Below, one piece after another: positions 1 through 8,873 of a stretch of 64,000 nucleotides of DNA. Every line of letters starts with the position of its first letter. Position 1 is the first letter of the stretch. The stretch lies in contig DCHS01000002.1 of the NCBI GenBank assembly GCA_002314875.1, forward strand, positions 1-64,000. The letters run 5' to 3'. Under the pieces are notes generated by a model. The model had not been told where the DNA came from and made no database searches. It was given only the letters and a program-made list of their open reading frames with translations. The stretch is from Prevotellaceae bacterium UBA1746 (lineage in GTDB: Bacteria > Bacteroidota > Bacteroidia > Bacteroidales > Bacteroidaceae). The translations under genes were made by a program, and so were the position numbers.

Positions 1-177
1 TCGAACTTAGTTGCGGATTTGAGGAAAATATAGTAAATATGCCGCAAAATTAAAGAAAAACCACCAAAGTTCAAAAGAAATTGTGTTTTTTTTCGTATAT
101 TTGCAGAGAAATTATCGCCTATGACAGAAGCTGTGGCATTTACATCTCATTATATTTAAACAAAAAAATCTATTCAT
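1..177 (+). promoter_or_regulatory. Upstream region of rmuC with -7 element
   Basis: No gene is seen in the first 177 bases. TATATTTG at 96-103 fits the Bacteroidetes -7 consensus TAnnTTTG. A TTG lies at 81-83, but the spacing to it is shorter than the usual 19-21 nt, so only the -7 element is convincing. Transcription would start near 108 and give a leader of about 70 nt. Confidence 0.4.
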
Positions 178-1737
178 ATGACAACAGAACTCTATATTGC
201 ACTTTTTGTAGGAGCTTTAGTCGGTATCATCATTGGATATCTCATTGCTCTCCAAATGAAACATTCAGCTGATCAACTCCAAAAAGCCAAAGAAAGCGAA
301 AACCATACGAACCTCGTTGGGCAGATGAAATCCTTGGAGACAGAATGCCATTTCAAAAGCCAGCAGATTGAAGAGCTGAAAAAGGATTTTTCTTCGGAGC
401 AGGAAGAGTTGAAAGCTCTGTATACCGAAAAACTCAACGAACTGAGAACTCAGCATATCGAAGATGTGAATGAGTTGAAAGAACAACATGCCAAGGAAGT
501 GAATGAACTGAAGGCACAACGTACCGAAGAAATCAATGAGTTGAAAGCGCAGCATCAGGAACATGTAGAACAAGAACTGAAACTGGTCACCGAGCAGATG
601 AAGTCAGCGACTGAGGAAATGCTGCGCCAGCGCAGTGAACAGTTACAACTTGCTAATCGCGAGCAGATGGAAAATCTGCAGAACAACAGCAAGGAACAAC
701 TGGCGCGAATCCTTGACCCTCTCCACTCCGGTTTGAAGCAGATGCAGGAACAAGTGGAAAAGGCCGACCGCGAACAAACCGAAAAAATGACCACGCTCGA
801 TGCTACCATTAAGGCAACGCTCCAGCAGACGGCTAATGTGAGCGCAAGCGCGGATAAGCTTGCCAACGCTTTGACAAGCGAGAACAAGACTGTCGGTAAT
901 TTCGGCGAACTCCGCCTTCGCACCCTTTTGGAAAATATGGGGTTCCAGGAAGGACTGCAATTTGAAGAGCAGAATCTCCTTCGCGATGAAACCGGAAAAG
1001 TCATTACCCACGATGAAAATGGCCAGAAACTCATTCCTGATACCATCATTCATTTCCCGGAAGGACGCGACTTGATTATAGACTCAAAAATGAGTCTCAA
1101 AGCCTTCAACGAATACTTCAATGCCGAGACCGACGAGGAACGCGCCATCGCCCTCAAACGCCATGTGGAAAGCGTCCGGAATCACGTCGACGGCCTCAGT
1201 GCGAAAAAATACTACAAATACATCAGCGGCGAACGCCAAACCGTGGACTTCGTCGTTATGTATATGTACAGCGACAGTGCCCTGCAACTCGCTCTTTCTT
1301 CATCTCCCACCCTTTGGGAAGATGCCGCAAAAAAGGGGGTACTCATCACCGGAAGCCATAACCTTTATATGATGCTCCGTATCGTGCAGATGAGCTGGGA
1401 CCGTATGCATCAGGCTGAAAATGTCCAGAAAATTATGGAACAGGCCAACAGCATCGTACAGCGTGTTCAAGACTTTTACACCCGTCTTCTCGAAGTTGAA
1501 GAAGGATTCAAAAAGACGCAGAAAGCCTTCGATAGCCTGAAAGTAACCACGGGTCCTCAAGGACGCAGTATCATTACCGCTGCTCACCAGTTGATAGCTT
1601 ATGGTGCCAAAGAAGATCGCGCCAACAAAAAGCGACGCAGATTACCCTCTGAAACAAAACAGGAAAACGGCGAGGAAGACGAACTTCTCCTCGAAAATGG
1701 TGAGAATGCAAAGAGCACTGACGAAACCATCGAGTAA
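178..1737 (+). CDS. rmuC: RmuC family DNA recombination protein
   Basis: This is a 519-residue RmuC homologue. The family is predicted to be membrane-anchored with a nuclease-like domain and limits recombination between inverted repeats; its biochemistry is poorly defined. An N-terminal membrane segment (about residues 5-26) is followed by a long Glu/Gln/Lys-rich coiled coil (about 30-215). The coiled coil contains near-repeats of the NELKAQ type around residues 95-130. The conserved RmuC domain spans about 240-480, with the TVGNFGELRLRTLLE and IIDSKMSLKAF motifs. The C-terminus is charged and probably disordered. The gene stands alone upstream of purL. Family membership is clear; the cellular role is known only by homology. 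Confidence 0.93.
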   Translation: MTTELYIALFVGALVGIIIGYLIALQMKHSADQLQKAKESENHTNLVGQMKSLETECHFKSQQIEELKKDFSSEQEELKALYTEKLNELRTQHIEDVNELKEQHAKEVNELKAQRTEEINELKAQHQEHVEQELKLVTEQMKSATEEMLRQRSEQLQLANREQMENLQNNSKEQLARILDPLHSGLKQMQEQVEKADREQTEKMTTLDATIKATLQQTANVSASADKLANALTSENKTVGNFGELRLRTLLENMGFQEGLQFEEQNLLRDETGKVITHDENGQKLIPDTIIHFPEGRDLIIDSKMSLKAFNEYFNAETDEERAIALKRHVESVRNHVDGLSAKKYYKYISGERQTVDFVVMYMYSDSALQLALSSSPTLWEDAAKKGVLITGSHNLYMMLRIVQMSWDRMHQAENVQKIMEQANSIVQRVQDFYTRLLEVEEGFKKTQKAFDSLKVTTGPQGRSIITAAHQLIAYGAKEDRANKKRRRLPSETKQENGEEDELLLENGENAKSTDETIE

Positions 1738-1806
1738 AAATTATTATTTTTAACCGTTCGTGCTTTTTTGTTGCGTTGTTTTTAGGTTATTCTCAACAAA
1801 AAACAG

Positions 1807-1814
1807 TAAATTTG
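1807..1814 (+). promoter_or_regulatory. Probable purL promoter (-7 element)
   Basis: TAAATTTG fits the TAnnTTTG -7 consensus. Only a weak TTG (about 1777) lies upstream where a -33 box would be. It predicts a leader of roughly 100 nt before purL that contains the hairpin at 1829-1866. Confidence 0.5.
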
Positions 1815-1828
1815 CACCCGAAACAAAA

Positions 1829-1866
1829 GCAGGGCCTTCCCAAAAGCATTGGAAAGGCCCCTTGCT
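1829..1866 (+). promoter_or_regulatory. Leader hairpin upstream of purL
   Basis: An imperfect inverted repeat pairs GGGCCTTCCCAA with TTGGAAAGGCCC across a short AAGCA loop, flanked by GCA/TTGC. It lies between the probable purL promoter and the purL start. It is therefore either the rmuC terminator or a structure in the purL 5' leader. No clean T-tract follows (TGATGTTCTTTCC), which argues against a simple intrinsic terminator. Confidence 0.5.
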
Positions 1867-1917
1867 GATGTTCTTTCCGATAGATAATTACGAATCTACC
1901 AAATATCATTTTCATTT

Positions 1918-4900
1918 ATGATTCTCTTTTTCCGTACCCCTGCCGAGAGCATCATCGCCACTGGCGTTGATCATCAGCTCTCCGCTGACGAAGTTAAAGA
2001 ACTCTGCTGGCTCTATGGTCAGGCCTCTCTTCTTGACGAGACCGAACTGAAGGGCTGGTTTGTTGGCCCCCGCCGCGAAATGATTACTCCTTGGAGTACC
2101 AATGCCGTTGAGATTACTCAGAATATGGGTCTCAGCGGCATTGTGCGTATTGAGGAGTACTTCCCCGTTGCCTCTGAGGATGCTGAGTATGACTCCATGC
2201 TCCAGCGTATGTACAACGGTATTAATCAGGAAGTTTTCACGGTAAAGCACGATCCCGCACCCATCATTAGTATCGAGAATCTCGAAGAGTACAACGAGCA
2301 GGAAGGTCTTGCTCTCTCTCCCGAGGAAATCGAATACCTTCATAAGGTGGAAGGCCAGTTAGGCCGTAAGCTCACAGACTCTGAAGTCTTCGGTTTTGCT
2401 CAGATTAACTCCGAGCACTGCCGTCACAAGATCTTCGGAGGAACCTTCGTCATCGACGGTGAAGAGAAGGAGTCTTCCTTGTTCTCCATGATCAAGAAGA
2501 CCACCCAGGAGAACCCCAATAAGATTCTTTCTGCTTACAAGGATAATGTGGCGTTCTCCGAAGGTCCTGTCATTGAACAGTTTGCTCCCGCTGACCACTC
2601 AAAGCCTGACTACTTCCGTACCAAGGAAGTTAAGAGCGTTATCTCTTTGAAGGCAGAAACTCACAACTTCCCCACCACTGTTGAGCCTTTCAACGGTGCC
2701 GCAACAGGTACTGGTGGTGAAATCCGCGATCGTATGGGTGGTGGTGTAGGTAGCTGGCCCATTGCTGGTACTGCTGTTTACATGACCTCCTACCCCCGTA
2801 AGGAAAGTGGTGTTCAGTCTTGGGAACAGAATCTCCCCGAGCGTCCCTGGCTTTACCAGACACCCGAACAGATCCTCATCAAGGCTTCCAATGGTGCTTC
2901 CGACTTCGGTAACAAGTTCGGCCAGCCGCTGATCTGCGGTTCTGTGCTGACGTTCGAACACAACGAAGTTGCTGCCAACGAACGCTATGCTTACGACAAG
3001 GTTATCATGCTCGCCGGTGGTGTCGGTTATGGTACTCAGCGCGACTGTCTCAAGGGTGAGCCTCAGCCCGGCAATAAGATTGTCGTCATGGGTGGTGAAA
3101 ACTACCGCATCGGCCTCGGTGGTGGTAGCGTAAGTTCTGTTGAAACCGGCCGCTACAGCAGCGGTATCGAACTCAATGCCGTTCAGCGTGCAAATCCTGA
3201 AATGCAGAAGCGTACCTACAATGTCGTTCGTGCACTTTGTGAGGAAGACGAGAACCCCATTGTTTCCATCCATGATCACGGAAGCGCAGGTCATGTGAAC
3301 TGTCTCTCCGAACTCGTTGAAGAATGTGGTGGTCTCATCCACATGGACAAACTCCCCATTGGTGACAAGACTTTGAGCGCCAAGGAAATCATCGCTAACG
3401 AGAGCCAGGAACGTATGGGTCTCCTTATCGATGAAAAGGCGATTGAGCACGTTCAGAAAATTGCAGATCGCGAACGTTCTCCGATGTATACCGTCGGTGA
3501 AACTACCGGCGATGCTCGTTTTGCCTTCGAACAGGCTGACGGTATTCGTCCCTTCGATCTCGCTGTAGAGCAGATGTTCGGTTCTTCTCCCAAGACCATC
3601 ATGGAAGATAAGACCGTCGTTCGTAAATATGAAGTGGCAACTTATTCAGAAAGCAAAGTTGACGAATATCTCAAGGACGTTCTCCAGTTGGAGGCTGTGG
3701 CTTGTAAGGATTGGTTGACCAACAAGGTGGACCGCTGTGTCTCTGGTCGTGTTGCTCGTCAGCAGTGCCAGGGTGAACTTCAGTTGCCTCTTTCTGACTG
3801 TGGCGCTGTAACTCTCGATTATAGAGGCAAGAAGGGTATCGCTACCGCTATTGGTCATGCTCCTCAGGCAGCATTGGCTGATCCTGCTGCTGGTAGTGTT
3901 CTTTCTGTTGCAGAAAGCCTTACCAACCTCGTTTGGGCTCCGATGGCTGAAGGTCTTGACAGTGTTTCTCTCTCCGCTAACTGGATGTGGCCCTGCCGCG
4001 CCCAGGAAGGTGAAGATGCACGTCTTTACACCGCAGTCAAGGCCCTCAGTGATTTCTGTTGTGCACTTCAGGTAAATGTTCCTACCGGTAAGGACTCTCT
4101 TTCCATGACGCAGAAGTACCCCAATGGTGACAAGATTATCAGCCCGGGTACCGTTATCGTCAGTGCTGGTGGTGAAGTGAGCGACATCCGCAAGATTGTC
4201 AGCCCCGTCATGAAGAACGTTGCCAAGAGCCGTTTCTACCACATCGATTTCTCTTTCGATGAACTCCAATTGGGTGGTTCTGCTCTTGCTCAGACTCAGG
4301 GTAAGGTCGGAAGCGATGTTCCTACCGTCCAGAATCCTGAATACTTCCGCGATGCCTTCCTCGCTGTACAGCAGCTTGTAGAAGAAGGTCTCCTTCTTGC
4401 AGGTCATGACATCTCTGCCGGTGGTCTCGTTACTACCCTCCTTGAGATGTGCTTCGCCAATACAAAGGGCGGTATCAGCGTGAACCTCGACAAGTTTAAG
4501 GGTACCGACCTCATCCGTGGTCTCTTCGCTGAAAATCCCGGTGTTGTTATTCAGGTAACGGACGAGAACAGCCACCGCGTGAAGAAGATCCTCGACGATG
4601 CAGGCGTAGGTTATGTAAAGATTGGTGTTCCTCAGACCGAACGCACCCTCAGCGTGGCTATGGCAAACCGTCATTTCGAATTCGATATTGATGAAATGCG
4701 TGCCGTTTGGTACAACACTTCTTACCTCCTCGATCGTCGTCAGAGTTTCCATGGCAAGGCAGAAGAGCGCCGTGATAACCTTGGCAAACTTCCCGTTGAA
4801 CTCCACTTCGGCAAGGAATTCACTGGCAAGCTCGCTCAGTGGGGCCTCAACCCAGACCGTAAGGAAGCAAGCGGTATCCGTGCTGCCGTTATCCGCGAAA

Positions 4901-5643
4901 AGGGAACAAACTCCGAGCGCGAAATGGCCTATGCTTTCTGGCTTGCCGGATTCGATGTGAAGGATGTTACGATGACAGACCTTATCACCGGTCGCGAAAC
5001 CCTTGATGATGTCAACCTCATCGCATTCTGCGGTGGTTTCTCCAACTCCGATGTTCTTGGCAGTGCCAAGGGCTGGGCTGGTGCTTTCCTCTTTAATGAA
5101 AAGGCTAAGGCTGCACTCGACCGCTTCTATGCACGTCCTGACACCCTCAGTTTCGGCGTCTGCAATGGTTGCCAGCTGATGGTTGAACTCGGTCTTTTGA
5201 ACCACGATCACGCAGTTACTGATGCCCGCGATTACGCTCAGATGCTCCATAATGACAGCCACAAGTTTGAGTCTGCTTTCGTCAGCCTCGCTATCCCCGA
5301 GAATAACAGCGTGATGTTTGGCGCGCTCAGCGGCTATAAGATTGGTACATGGGTTGCTCATGGTGAAGGTAAGTTCAACTTGCCTCTCGACGAAAGTGAG
5401 TACAATGTTGTCGCTAAGTTCAACATGAGCGGCTATCCTGCTAATCCCAATGGTTCCAGCTACGATGTGGCTGCCATCGCCAGCAAAGACGGTCGTCATC
5501 TCGCTATTATGCCCCACCCCGAACGTACCATCTTCCCCTGGCAAAGCGGTTTCTATCCCCAGGATCGTGTCCTGACTGACGATGTTACACCTTGGATGGT
5601 AGCCTTCGTTAGTGCTCGCAAGTGGATTGAGGCTCACAAGTAA
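1918..5643 (+). CDS. purL: Phosphoribosylformylglycinamidine synthase (large, single-chain)
   Basis: This 1241-residue enzyme converts FGAR, glutamine and ATP to FGAM in de novo purine synthesis. It is the long form that fuses the synthetase and glutamine amidotransferase domains, unlike the separate PurS/PurL/PurQ of many bacteria. The synthetase part includes the motifs NSEHCRHK, ETHNFPTTVEPF and GGGVGSWP. The C-terminal class I amidotransferase domain (about residues 970-1241) has nucleophile Cys1082 in the FGVCNGCQ motif, and His1200 and Glu1202 in MPHPERT. The ATG at 1918 begins the family N-terminus directly. The gene is monocistronic with a strong terminator just downstream. Codon use is biased to C-ending codons, as in highly expressed genes here. 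Confidence 0.98.
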   Translation: MILFFRTPAESIIATGVDHQLSADEVKELCWLYGQASLLDETELKGWFVGPRREMITPWSTNAVEITQNMGLSGIVRIEEYFPVASEDAEYDSMLQRMYNGINQEVFTVKHDPAPIISIENLEEYNEQEGLALSPEEIEYLHKVEGQLGRKLTDSEVFGFAQINSEHCRHKIFGGTFVIDGEEKESSLFSMIKKTTQENPNKILSAYKDNVAFSEGPVIEQFAPADHSKPDYFRTKEVKSVISLKAETHNFPTTVEPFNGAATGTGGEIRDRMGGGVGSWPIAGTAVYMTSYPRKESGVQSWEQNLPERPWLYQTPEQILIKASNGASDFGNKFGQPLICGSVLTFEHNEVAANERYAYDKVIMLAGGVGYGTQRDCLKGEPQPGNKIVVMGGENYRIGLGGGSVSSVETGRYSSGIELNAVQRANPEMQKRTYNVVRALCEEDENPIVSIHDHGSAGHVNCLSELVEECGGLIHMDKLPIGDKTLSAKEIIANESQERMGLLIDEKAIEHVQKIADRERSPMYTVGETTGDARFAFEQADGIRPFDLAVEQMFGSSPKTIMEDKTVVRKYEVATYSESKVDEYLKDVLQLEAVACKDWLTNKVDRCVSGRVARQQCQGELQLPLSDCGAVTLDYRGKKGIATAIGHAPQAALADPAAGSVLSVAESLTNLVWAPMAEGLDSVSLSANWMWPCRAQEGEDARLYTAVKALSDFCCALQVNVPTGKDSLSMTQKYPNGDKIISPGTVIVSAGGEVSDIRKIVSPVMKNVAKSRFYHIDFSFDELQLGGSALAQTQGKVGSDVPTVQNPEYFRDAFLAVQQLVEEGLLLAGHDISAGGLVTTLLEMCFANTKGGISVNLDKFKGTDLIRGLFAENPGVVIQVTDENSHRVKKILDDAGVGYVKIGVPQTERTLSVAMANRHFEFDIDEMRAVWYNTSYLLDRRQSFHGKAEERRDNLGKLPVELHFGKEFTGKLAQWGLNPDRKEASGIRAAVIREKGTNSEREMAYAFWLAGFDVKDVTMTDLITGRETLDDVNLIAFCGGFSNSDVLGSAKGWAGAFLFNEKAKAALDRFYARPDTLSFGVCNGCQLMVELGLLNHDHAVTDARDYAQMLHNDSHKFESAFVSLAIPENNSVMFGALSGYKIGTWVAHGEGKFNLPLDESEYNVVAKFNMSGYPANPNGSSYDVAAIASKDGRHLAIMPHPERTIFPWQSGFYPQDRVLTDDVTPWMVAFVSARKWIEAHK

Positions 5644-5662
5644 TTCATCTTTTTCATAAAAT

Positions 5663-5702
5663 AATTTCAGCGCGGTGTGTTTGCATCGCGCTGAAATTTT
5701 CT
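5663..5702 (+). terminator. purL intrinsic terminator
   Basis: A perfect 12-bp stem (AATTTCAGCGCG with CGCGCTGAAATT) encloses a 12-nt loop and is followed by a T-rich run. It lies 20 bases after the purL stop codon. Confidence 0.9.
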
Positions 5703-5895
5703 ACAATCTGAACTAAAGTATAATCCAATCTGGACTATAATATTAAAGGTGTAGTCGAAAATGAGAATGGCATTTTCTTTTGCTGTATTCGTACGCTAAT
5801 CATGTGCGATTTCCCATAAAATGCAGTCTGGAGAAAACAAAAACAAAAGAAAAACTAAGAAAAATGCAGTTTTTTTGAAAAAATTGCAAGATTCG
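5703..5895. other. Intergenic stretch before tRNA-Pro
   Basis: This A/T-rich stretch has no credible gene. A small 7-bp hairpin, GAAAATG/CATTTTC followed by TTTT, lies at 5757-5781. The string AATGCAGT occurs twice (about 5820 and 5862). Neither has an evident function. Confidence 0.4.
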
Positions 5896-5927
5896 TTTGG
5901 TCGTTTCAGAATTCCGCCGTACTTTTG
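5896..5927 (+). promoter_or_regulatory. tRNA-Pro promoter
   Basis: TTTG at 5896-5899, a 20-nt spacer and TACTTTTG at 5920-5927 match the Bacteroidetes housekeeping promoter closely. The tRNA begins about 50 nt downstream. Confidence 0.85.
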
Positions 5928-5980
5928 CACTCGCTAAAACGGAAACGCGAAAGCAATTTCGGTTAGCATCCTCCAAGAAT

Positions 5981-6054
5981 CGGGGTGTGGCGCAGTTGGT
6001 TAGCGTACGCGTCTGGGGGGCGTGTGGTCGCTGGTTCGAGTCCAGTCACCCCGA
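5981..6054 (+). tRNA. tRNA-Pro (GGG)
   Basis: This is a 74-nt cloverleaf. The acceptor stem CGGGGTG pairs with CACCCCG and has discriminator A. The D arm begins GCGCAGTTGG and the T loop is TTCGAGT. The seven-base anticodon loop CTGGGGG puts GGG at 6015-6017. CCA is not encoded. It is flanked by its own promoter and terminator, so it is a single-gene unit. Confidence 0.96.
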
Positions 6055-6060
6055 CTCTAC

Positions 6061-6098
6061 AATAAGCAGTAACTCTCAAAGTTGCTGCTTATTTTTTT
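6061..6098 (+). terminator. tRNA-Pro terminator
   Basis: AATAAGCAG...AACT pairs with AGTT...CTGCTTATT and is followed by seven T residues, immediately after the tRNA. Confidence 0.88.
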
Positions 6099-6306
6099 GC
6101 ACTTTTCAAGACTATTTCCGGTTGGTCATTTTTTCCGAAATTCCTCTCTCGCTTTTGTATTAAAAACCAAGAAAAATACACCGCCAAAAGTTACTTCTTT
6201 TAACGTTTATTTTCAGCTGTTTATCATAAATGATACTCTTTTTGCGCCCACAAGATTACAAACGCGCGCATAAAGGGTCCTTTACTTTGTAAATTAACAA
6301 TAAAAA

Positions 6307-6338
6307 TTTGCTAAAACGGAGGGGATTAATTATTTTTG
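6307..6338 (+). promoter_or_regulatory. Promoter of the thioredoxin/DUF6029/Omp28 cluster
   Basis: TTTG at 6307-6310, a 20-nt spacer and TATTTTTG at 6331-6338 give a full match to the Bacteroidetes consensus, 55 nt before the first start codon. The preceding 6100-6306 stretch shows no gene or convincing structure. Confidence 0.82.
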
Positions 6339-6393
6339 CATACGATTTCCAACAACAATTCACAAGATTACAAATCAACTAAAATACAGAAGA

Positions 6394-7062
6394 ATGAAAA
6401 AGTTTCTTTCCGCAGCAATCTTGATGTTTGCTTGCTCTTTGGGAAATGCATTTGCACAGATTCCTTCCGTTAACCTTCGCACCGTAGAAGGCAAGACCAT
6501 CGACACCGCAACTTTGAACAACGATGGAAAACCTTTCATCATCAGTTTCTTCGCAAGCTGGTGCAAGCCCTGCAACCGCGAACTTGACAATATTGCCGAA
6601 AAGTATGAAGAATGGCAGGAAGAAACTGGCGTTAAGCTCATCGCTGTCAGCATCGATGAAGGCCAGAATGCCCAAAAGGTAAAGCCCTTCATTGACAACC
6701 ACGGCTGGGAATACGAAGTCATCCTTGATCCCAACAGCGATTTCCGTCGCGCTCTCGGCGTTCCCATGATTCCCCACACTTTCGTTATCGATGGCAATGG
6801 CCAGATTGCCATGAGCCACAACGGTTATACCGAAGGCTCTGAAGAAGAAGCAATCGAAAAGGTTCGCGAACTTCTCGCTGCTGCTCCCAAGGCTGCTCCT
6901 GCTGAAGGCGAGTGCTGCAAGGAAAAGGCAGAAGGCGAATGCTGCAAGGAAAAGGCAGAAGGCGAATGCCACAAGACCGAAGGATGCGAAGCAAATGGCG
7001 AATGCAAGAAAGCTGAAGGCCAGTGCTGCAAAGAAAAGGCTAACAACGAAACCTCTAAGTAA
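6394..7062 (+). CDS. TlpA-like periplasmic thioredoxin with Cys-rich tail
   Basis: This is a 222-residue exported thiol-disulfide oxidoreductase of the TlpA/ResA type. A signal peptide ends at AFA-Q (about residue 21). The thioredoxin fold covers about 25-165, with the active-site motif WCKPC (Cys57, Cys60) and the cis-proline at Pro127 in MIPHTF. The tail (171-215) is unusual: EGECCKEKA occurs twice and then decays, giving nine cysteines among Glu and Lys. Such a tail could bind soft metals or carry reactive thiols, but this is inference. It is the first gene of a tight cluster, three bases before the DUF6029 gene, so it probably acts on those envelope proteins. Confidence 0.9.
   Translation: MKKFLSAAILMFACSLGNAFAQIPSVNLRTVEGKTIDTATLNNDGKPFIISFFASWCKPCNRELDNIAEKYEEWQEETGVKLIAVSIDEGQNAQKVKPFIDNHGWEYEVILDPNSDFRRALGVPMIPHTFVIDGNGQIAMSHNGYTEGSEEEAIEKVRELLAAAPKAAPAEGECCKEKAEGECCKEKAEGECHKTEGCEANGECKKAEGQCCKEKANNETSK
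6904..6957 (+). repeat. Two tandem 27-bp in-frame repeats in the thioredoxin tail
   Basis: Two adjacent 27-bp units differ at one base and encode EGECCKEKA twice. A third degenerate copy begins at 6958 (EGECHK). The near identity points to recent slippage duplication, so tail length may vary between strains. Confidence 0.9.
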
Positions 7063-7065
7063 AGC

Positions 7066-8859
7066 ATGAATTATCGCAAAGCAGCAGCGCTCTCAATTTT
7101 GATGGGCGCTGCGCTCTCAATTTTTGCCCAAACTACCGGCGCCAACTCTGACAACGAGTGGAAGAAGTGGCGTTTTACCGGCTCCGTTCAGAGCGATGTA
7201 CTCGTTCCTCAGGACGATGACGTTATCGGTACTGAAAAAACGGACAATTGGGCCCTTACGAATACCTACGTTCAATTAGGTGTTATCAACAAGTACATCG
7301 AGGCTGGTGCCCGTCTCGAGTTTAACGAATACCCTCTCCCTGGCTTTGAAAAAGACTTTAAGGGTTGGGGCGTTCCTTTTTACTATGTAAAGGGTAACTA
7401 CAAAGGCTTCGAACTTACTGCTGGTACTTTCTACGAACAATTCGGTTCTGGTCTCATCCTCCGTACTTACGAGGAGCGCAGCCTTGGTGTAGATAACAGC
7501 CTCCGTGGTGGTCGCATTATGATCGACGCACTCAAGGGTGTACGTTTCAAGGCCCTCGCTGGTCAGCAGCGTCGCTACTGGGAGACCAATGACGCCTGGA
7601 TTTATGGTGCTGACGTGGAACTCAGTTTCCACGACTGGTTCCCCAAGATGCAGGAAAACAATACTGCCTTCACCATTGGTGGTAGTTGGGTAACCAAGCA
7701 GGAAGATAGTGAAAATATCGGTAAGACGGTAAGCCTGCCAGTTTATGGCGAGGACGGTAAGCCCGCTACTACCCTTGACGAATCAGGAAATGAAATTCCC
7801 GTCGTTGTTCCTGGCATGCAGAATCTCAATCTTCCCAGCGCAGTAGGAAGTTTCGATGTTCGTGCTAACCTTCGTAAGGGCAACTACTCTTTCCTTGCTG
7901 AATACGCTCAGAAGAGTCAGGATCCTTCCTTTGATAATGGCTATATCTATCACACAGGTCGTGCACTGCTCCTCACTGGTAGCTACTCCAAGCGCGGTAT
8001 GAGCCTCTTGGCTCAAGTTAAGCGCTCTGAAGATATGAGTTTCCGCAGCCGTCGTTCTATGAACCTCACTTCGAGCTTCATCAACCACCTCCCTGCGTTC
8101 ACTCCTCAGCAGACCTACAGCCTCGCTACCATTTATCCCTACGCTACCCAGAATGTTCCCGGTGAATGGGCCTTCCAGACAGAAGGTGCTTATACCTTTA
8201 AGAAGAAGACTGCTCTCGGTGGTAAATATGGTACCACAATCAAGGCAACATTCAGCCATGTTCGTAGCATTGACGACCAGACTGACTACTTCGAAGCTTT
8301 GAAGAACGACAAGCCCAGCCTCTACGGTACTGAAGGAATTGACAGTAAGTTCTTTAAGATGGGTGATACCAAGTACTATCAGGAATTCACCTTCGATATC
8401 GAAAAGAAGCTTTCCAAGAAGTTCAAGCTGAACCTCAAGTATTTGAACCAGCACTACAACAAGACCGTTGTAGAAGGTGAAGGTGGTATGATCAAGGCCA
8501 ACATCGGTATTGCCGAAGGCAAGTGGAATATCAACAAAAAGTATGCTCTCCGTTGTGAAGCCCAGTATCTTCATACCAATCAGGATCAGAAGGACTGGTA
8601 CTTCGGCCTTGTTGAGTTCAATATGCTCCCCCACTTCATGTTTACCTTGAGTGACCAGTTCAACGCACACGTCCTTGATGCTGCAGGCGAAGAACACAAG
8701 GTTCATTATTATCAGGCTCTCGTAACCTTCACCCAGAAGTCTCACCGTCTCTCTGTTGGTTATGGAAAGACCCGTGCCGGTTACAACTGTTCAGGTGGCG
8801 TTTGCCGCTATGTCCCCGCCCAGAAGGGTCTCACCGCTTCTTATACGTATAACTTTTAA
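7066..8859 (+). CDS. DUF6029 family outer-membrane beta-barrel protein
   Basis: This is a 597-residue exported protein (signal peptide about 1-21, ending FAQ). It resembles the Bacteroidetes DUF6029 family by its N-terminal RFTGSVQSDVLVP region and the FGSGLILRTYEERSLG motif. Alternating amphipathic strands and a C-terminal aromatic residue (SYTYNF) suggest an outer-membrane barrel. Near the end it has Cys575 and Cys580 in a CSGGVC motif. It lies three bases after the thioredoxin gene and fourteen before the Omp28 gene, so the three are co-transcribed. The molecular function of the family is not known to me. The cysteine pair next to a thioredoxin gene suggests redox-dependent assembly. Confidence 0.85.
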   Translation: MNYRKAAALSILMGAALSIFAQTTGANSDNEWKKWRFTGSVQSDVLVPQDDDVIGTEKTDNWALTNTYVQLGVINKYIEAGARLEFNEYPLPGFEKDFKGWGVPFYYVKGNYKGFELTAGTFYEQFGSGLILRTYEERSLGVDNSLRGGRIMIDALKGVRFKALAGQQRRYWETNDAWIYGADVELSFHDWFPKMQENNTAFTIGGSWVTKQEDSENIGKTVSLPVYGEDGKPATTLDESGNEIPVVVPGMQNLNLPSAVGSFDVRANLRKGNYSFLAEYAQKSQDPSFDNGYIYHTGRALLLTGSYSKRGMSLLAQVKRSEDMSFRSRRSMNLTSSFINHLPAFTPQQTYSLATIYPYATQNVPGEWAFQTEGAYTFKKKTALGGKYGTTIKATFSHVRSIDDQTDYFEALKNDKPSLYGTEGIDSKFFKMGDTKYYQEFTFDIEKKLSKKFKLNLKYLNQHYNKTVVEGEGGMIKANIGIAEGKWNINKKYALRCEAQYLHTNQDQKDWYFGLVEFNMLPHFMFTLSDQFNAHVLDAAGEEHKVHYYQALVTFTQKSHRLSVGYGKTRAGYNCSGGVCRYVPAQKGLTASYTYNF

Positions 8860-8873
8860 AGGTAATCAGAAAC

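Noticed and set aside
3646..5637. Long minus-strand open frame inside purL
   Set aside because: It is an antisense shadow of a highly expressed gene with strong codon bias, and its translation resembles no protein family.
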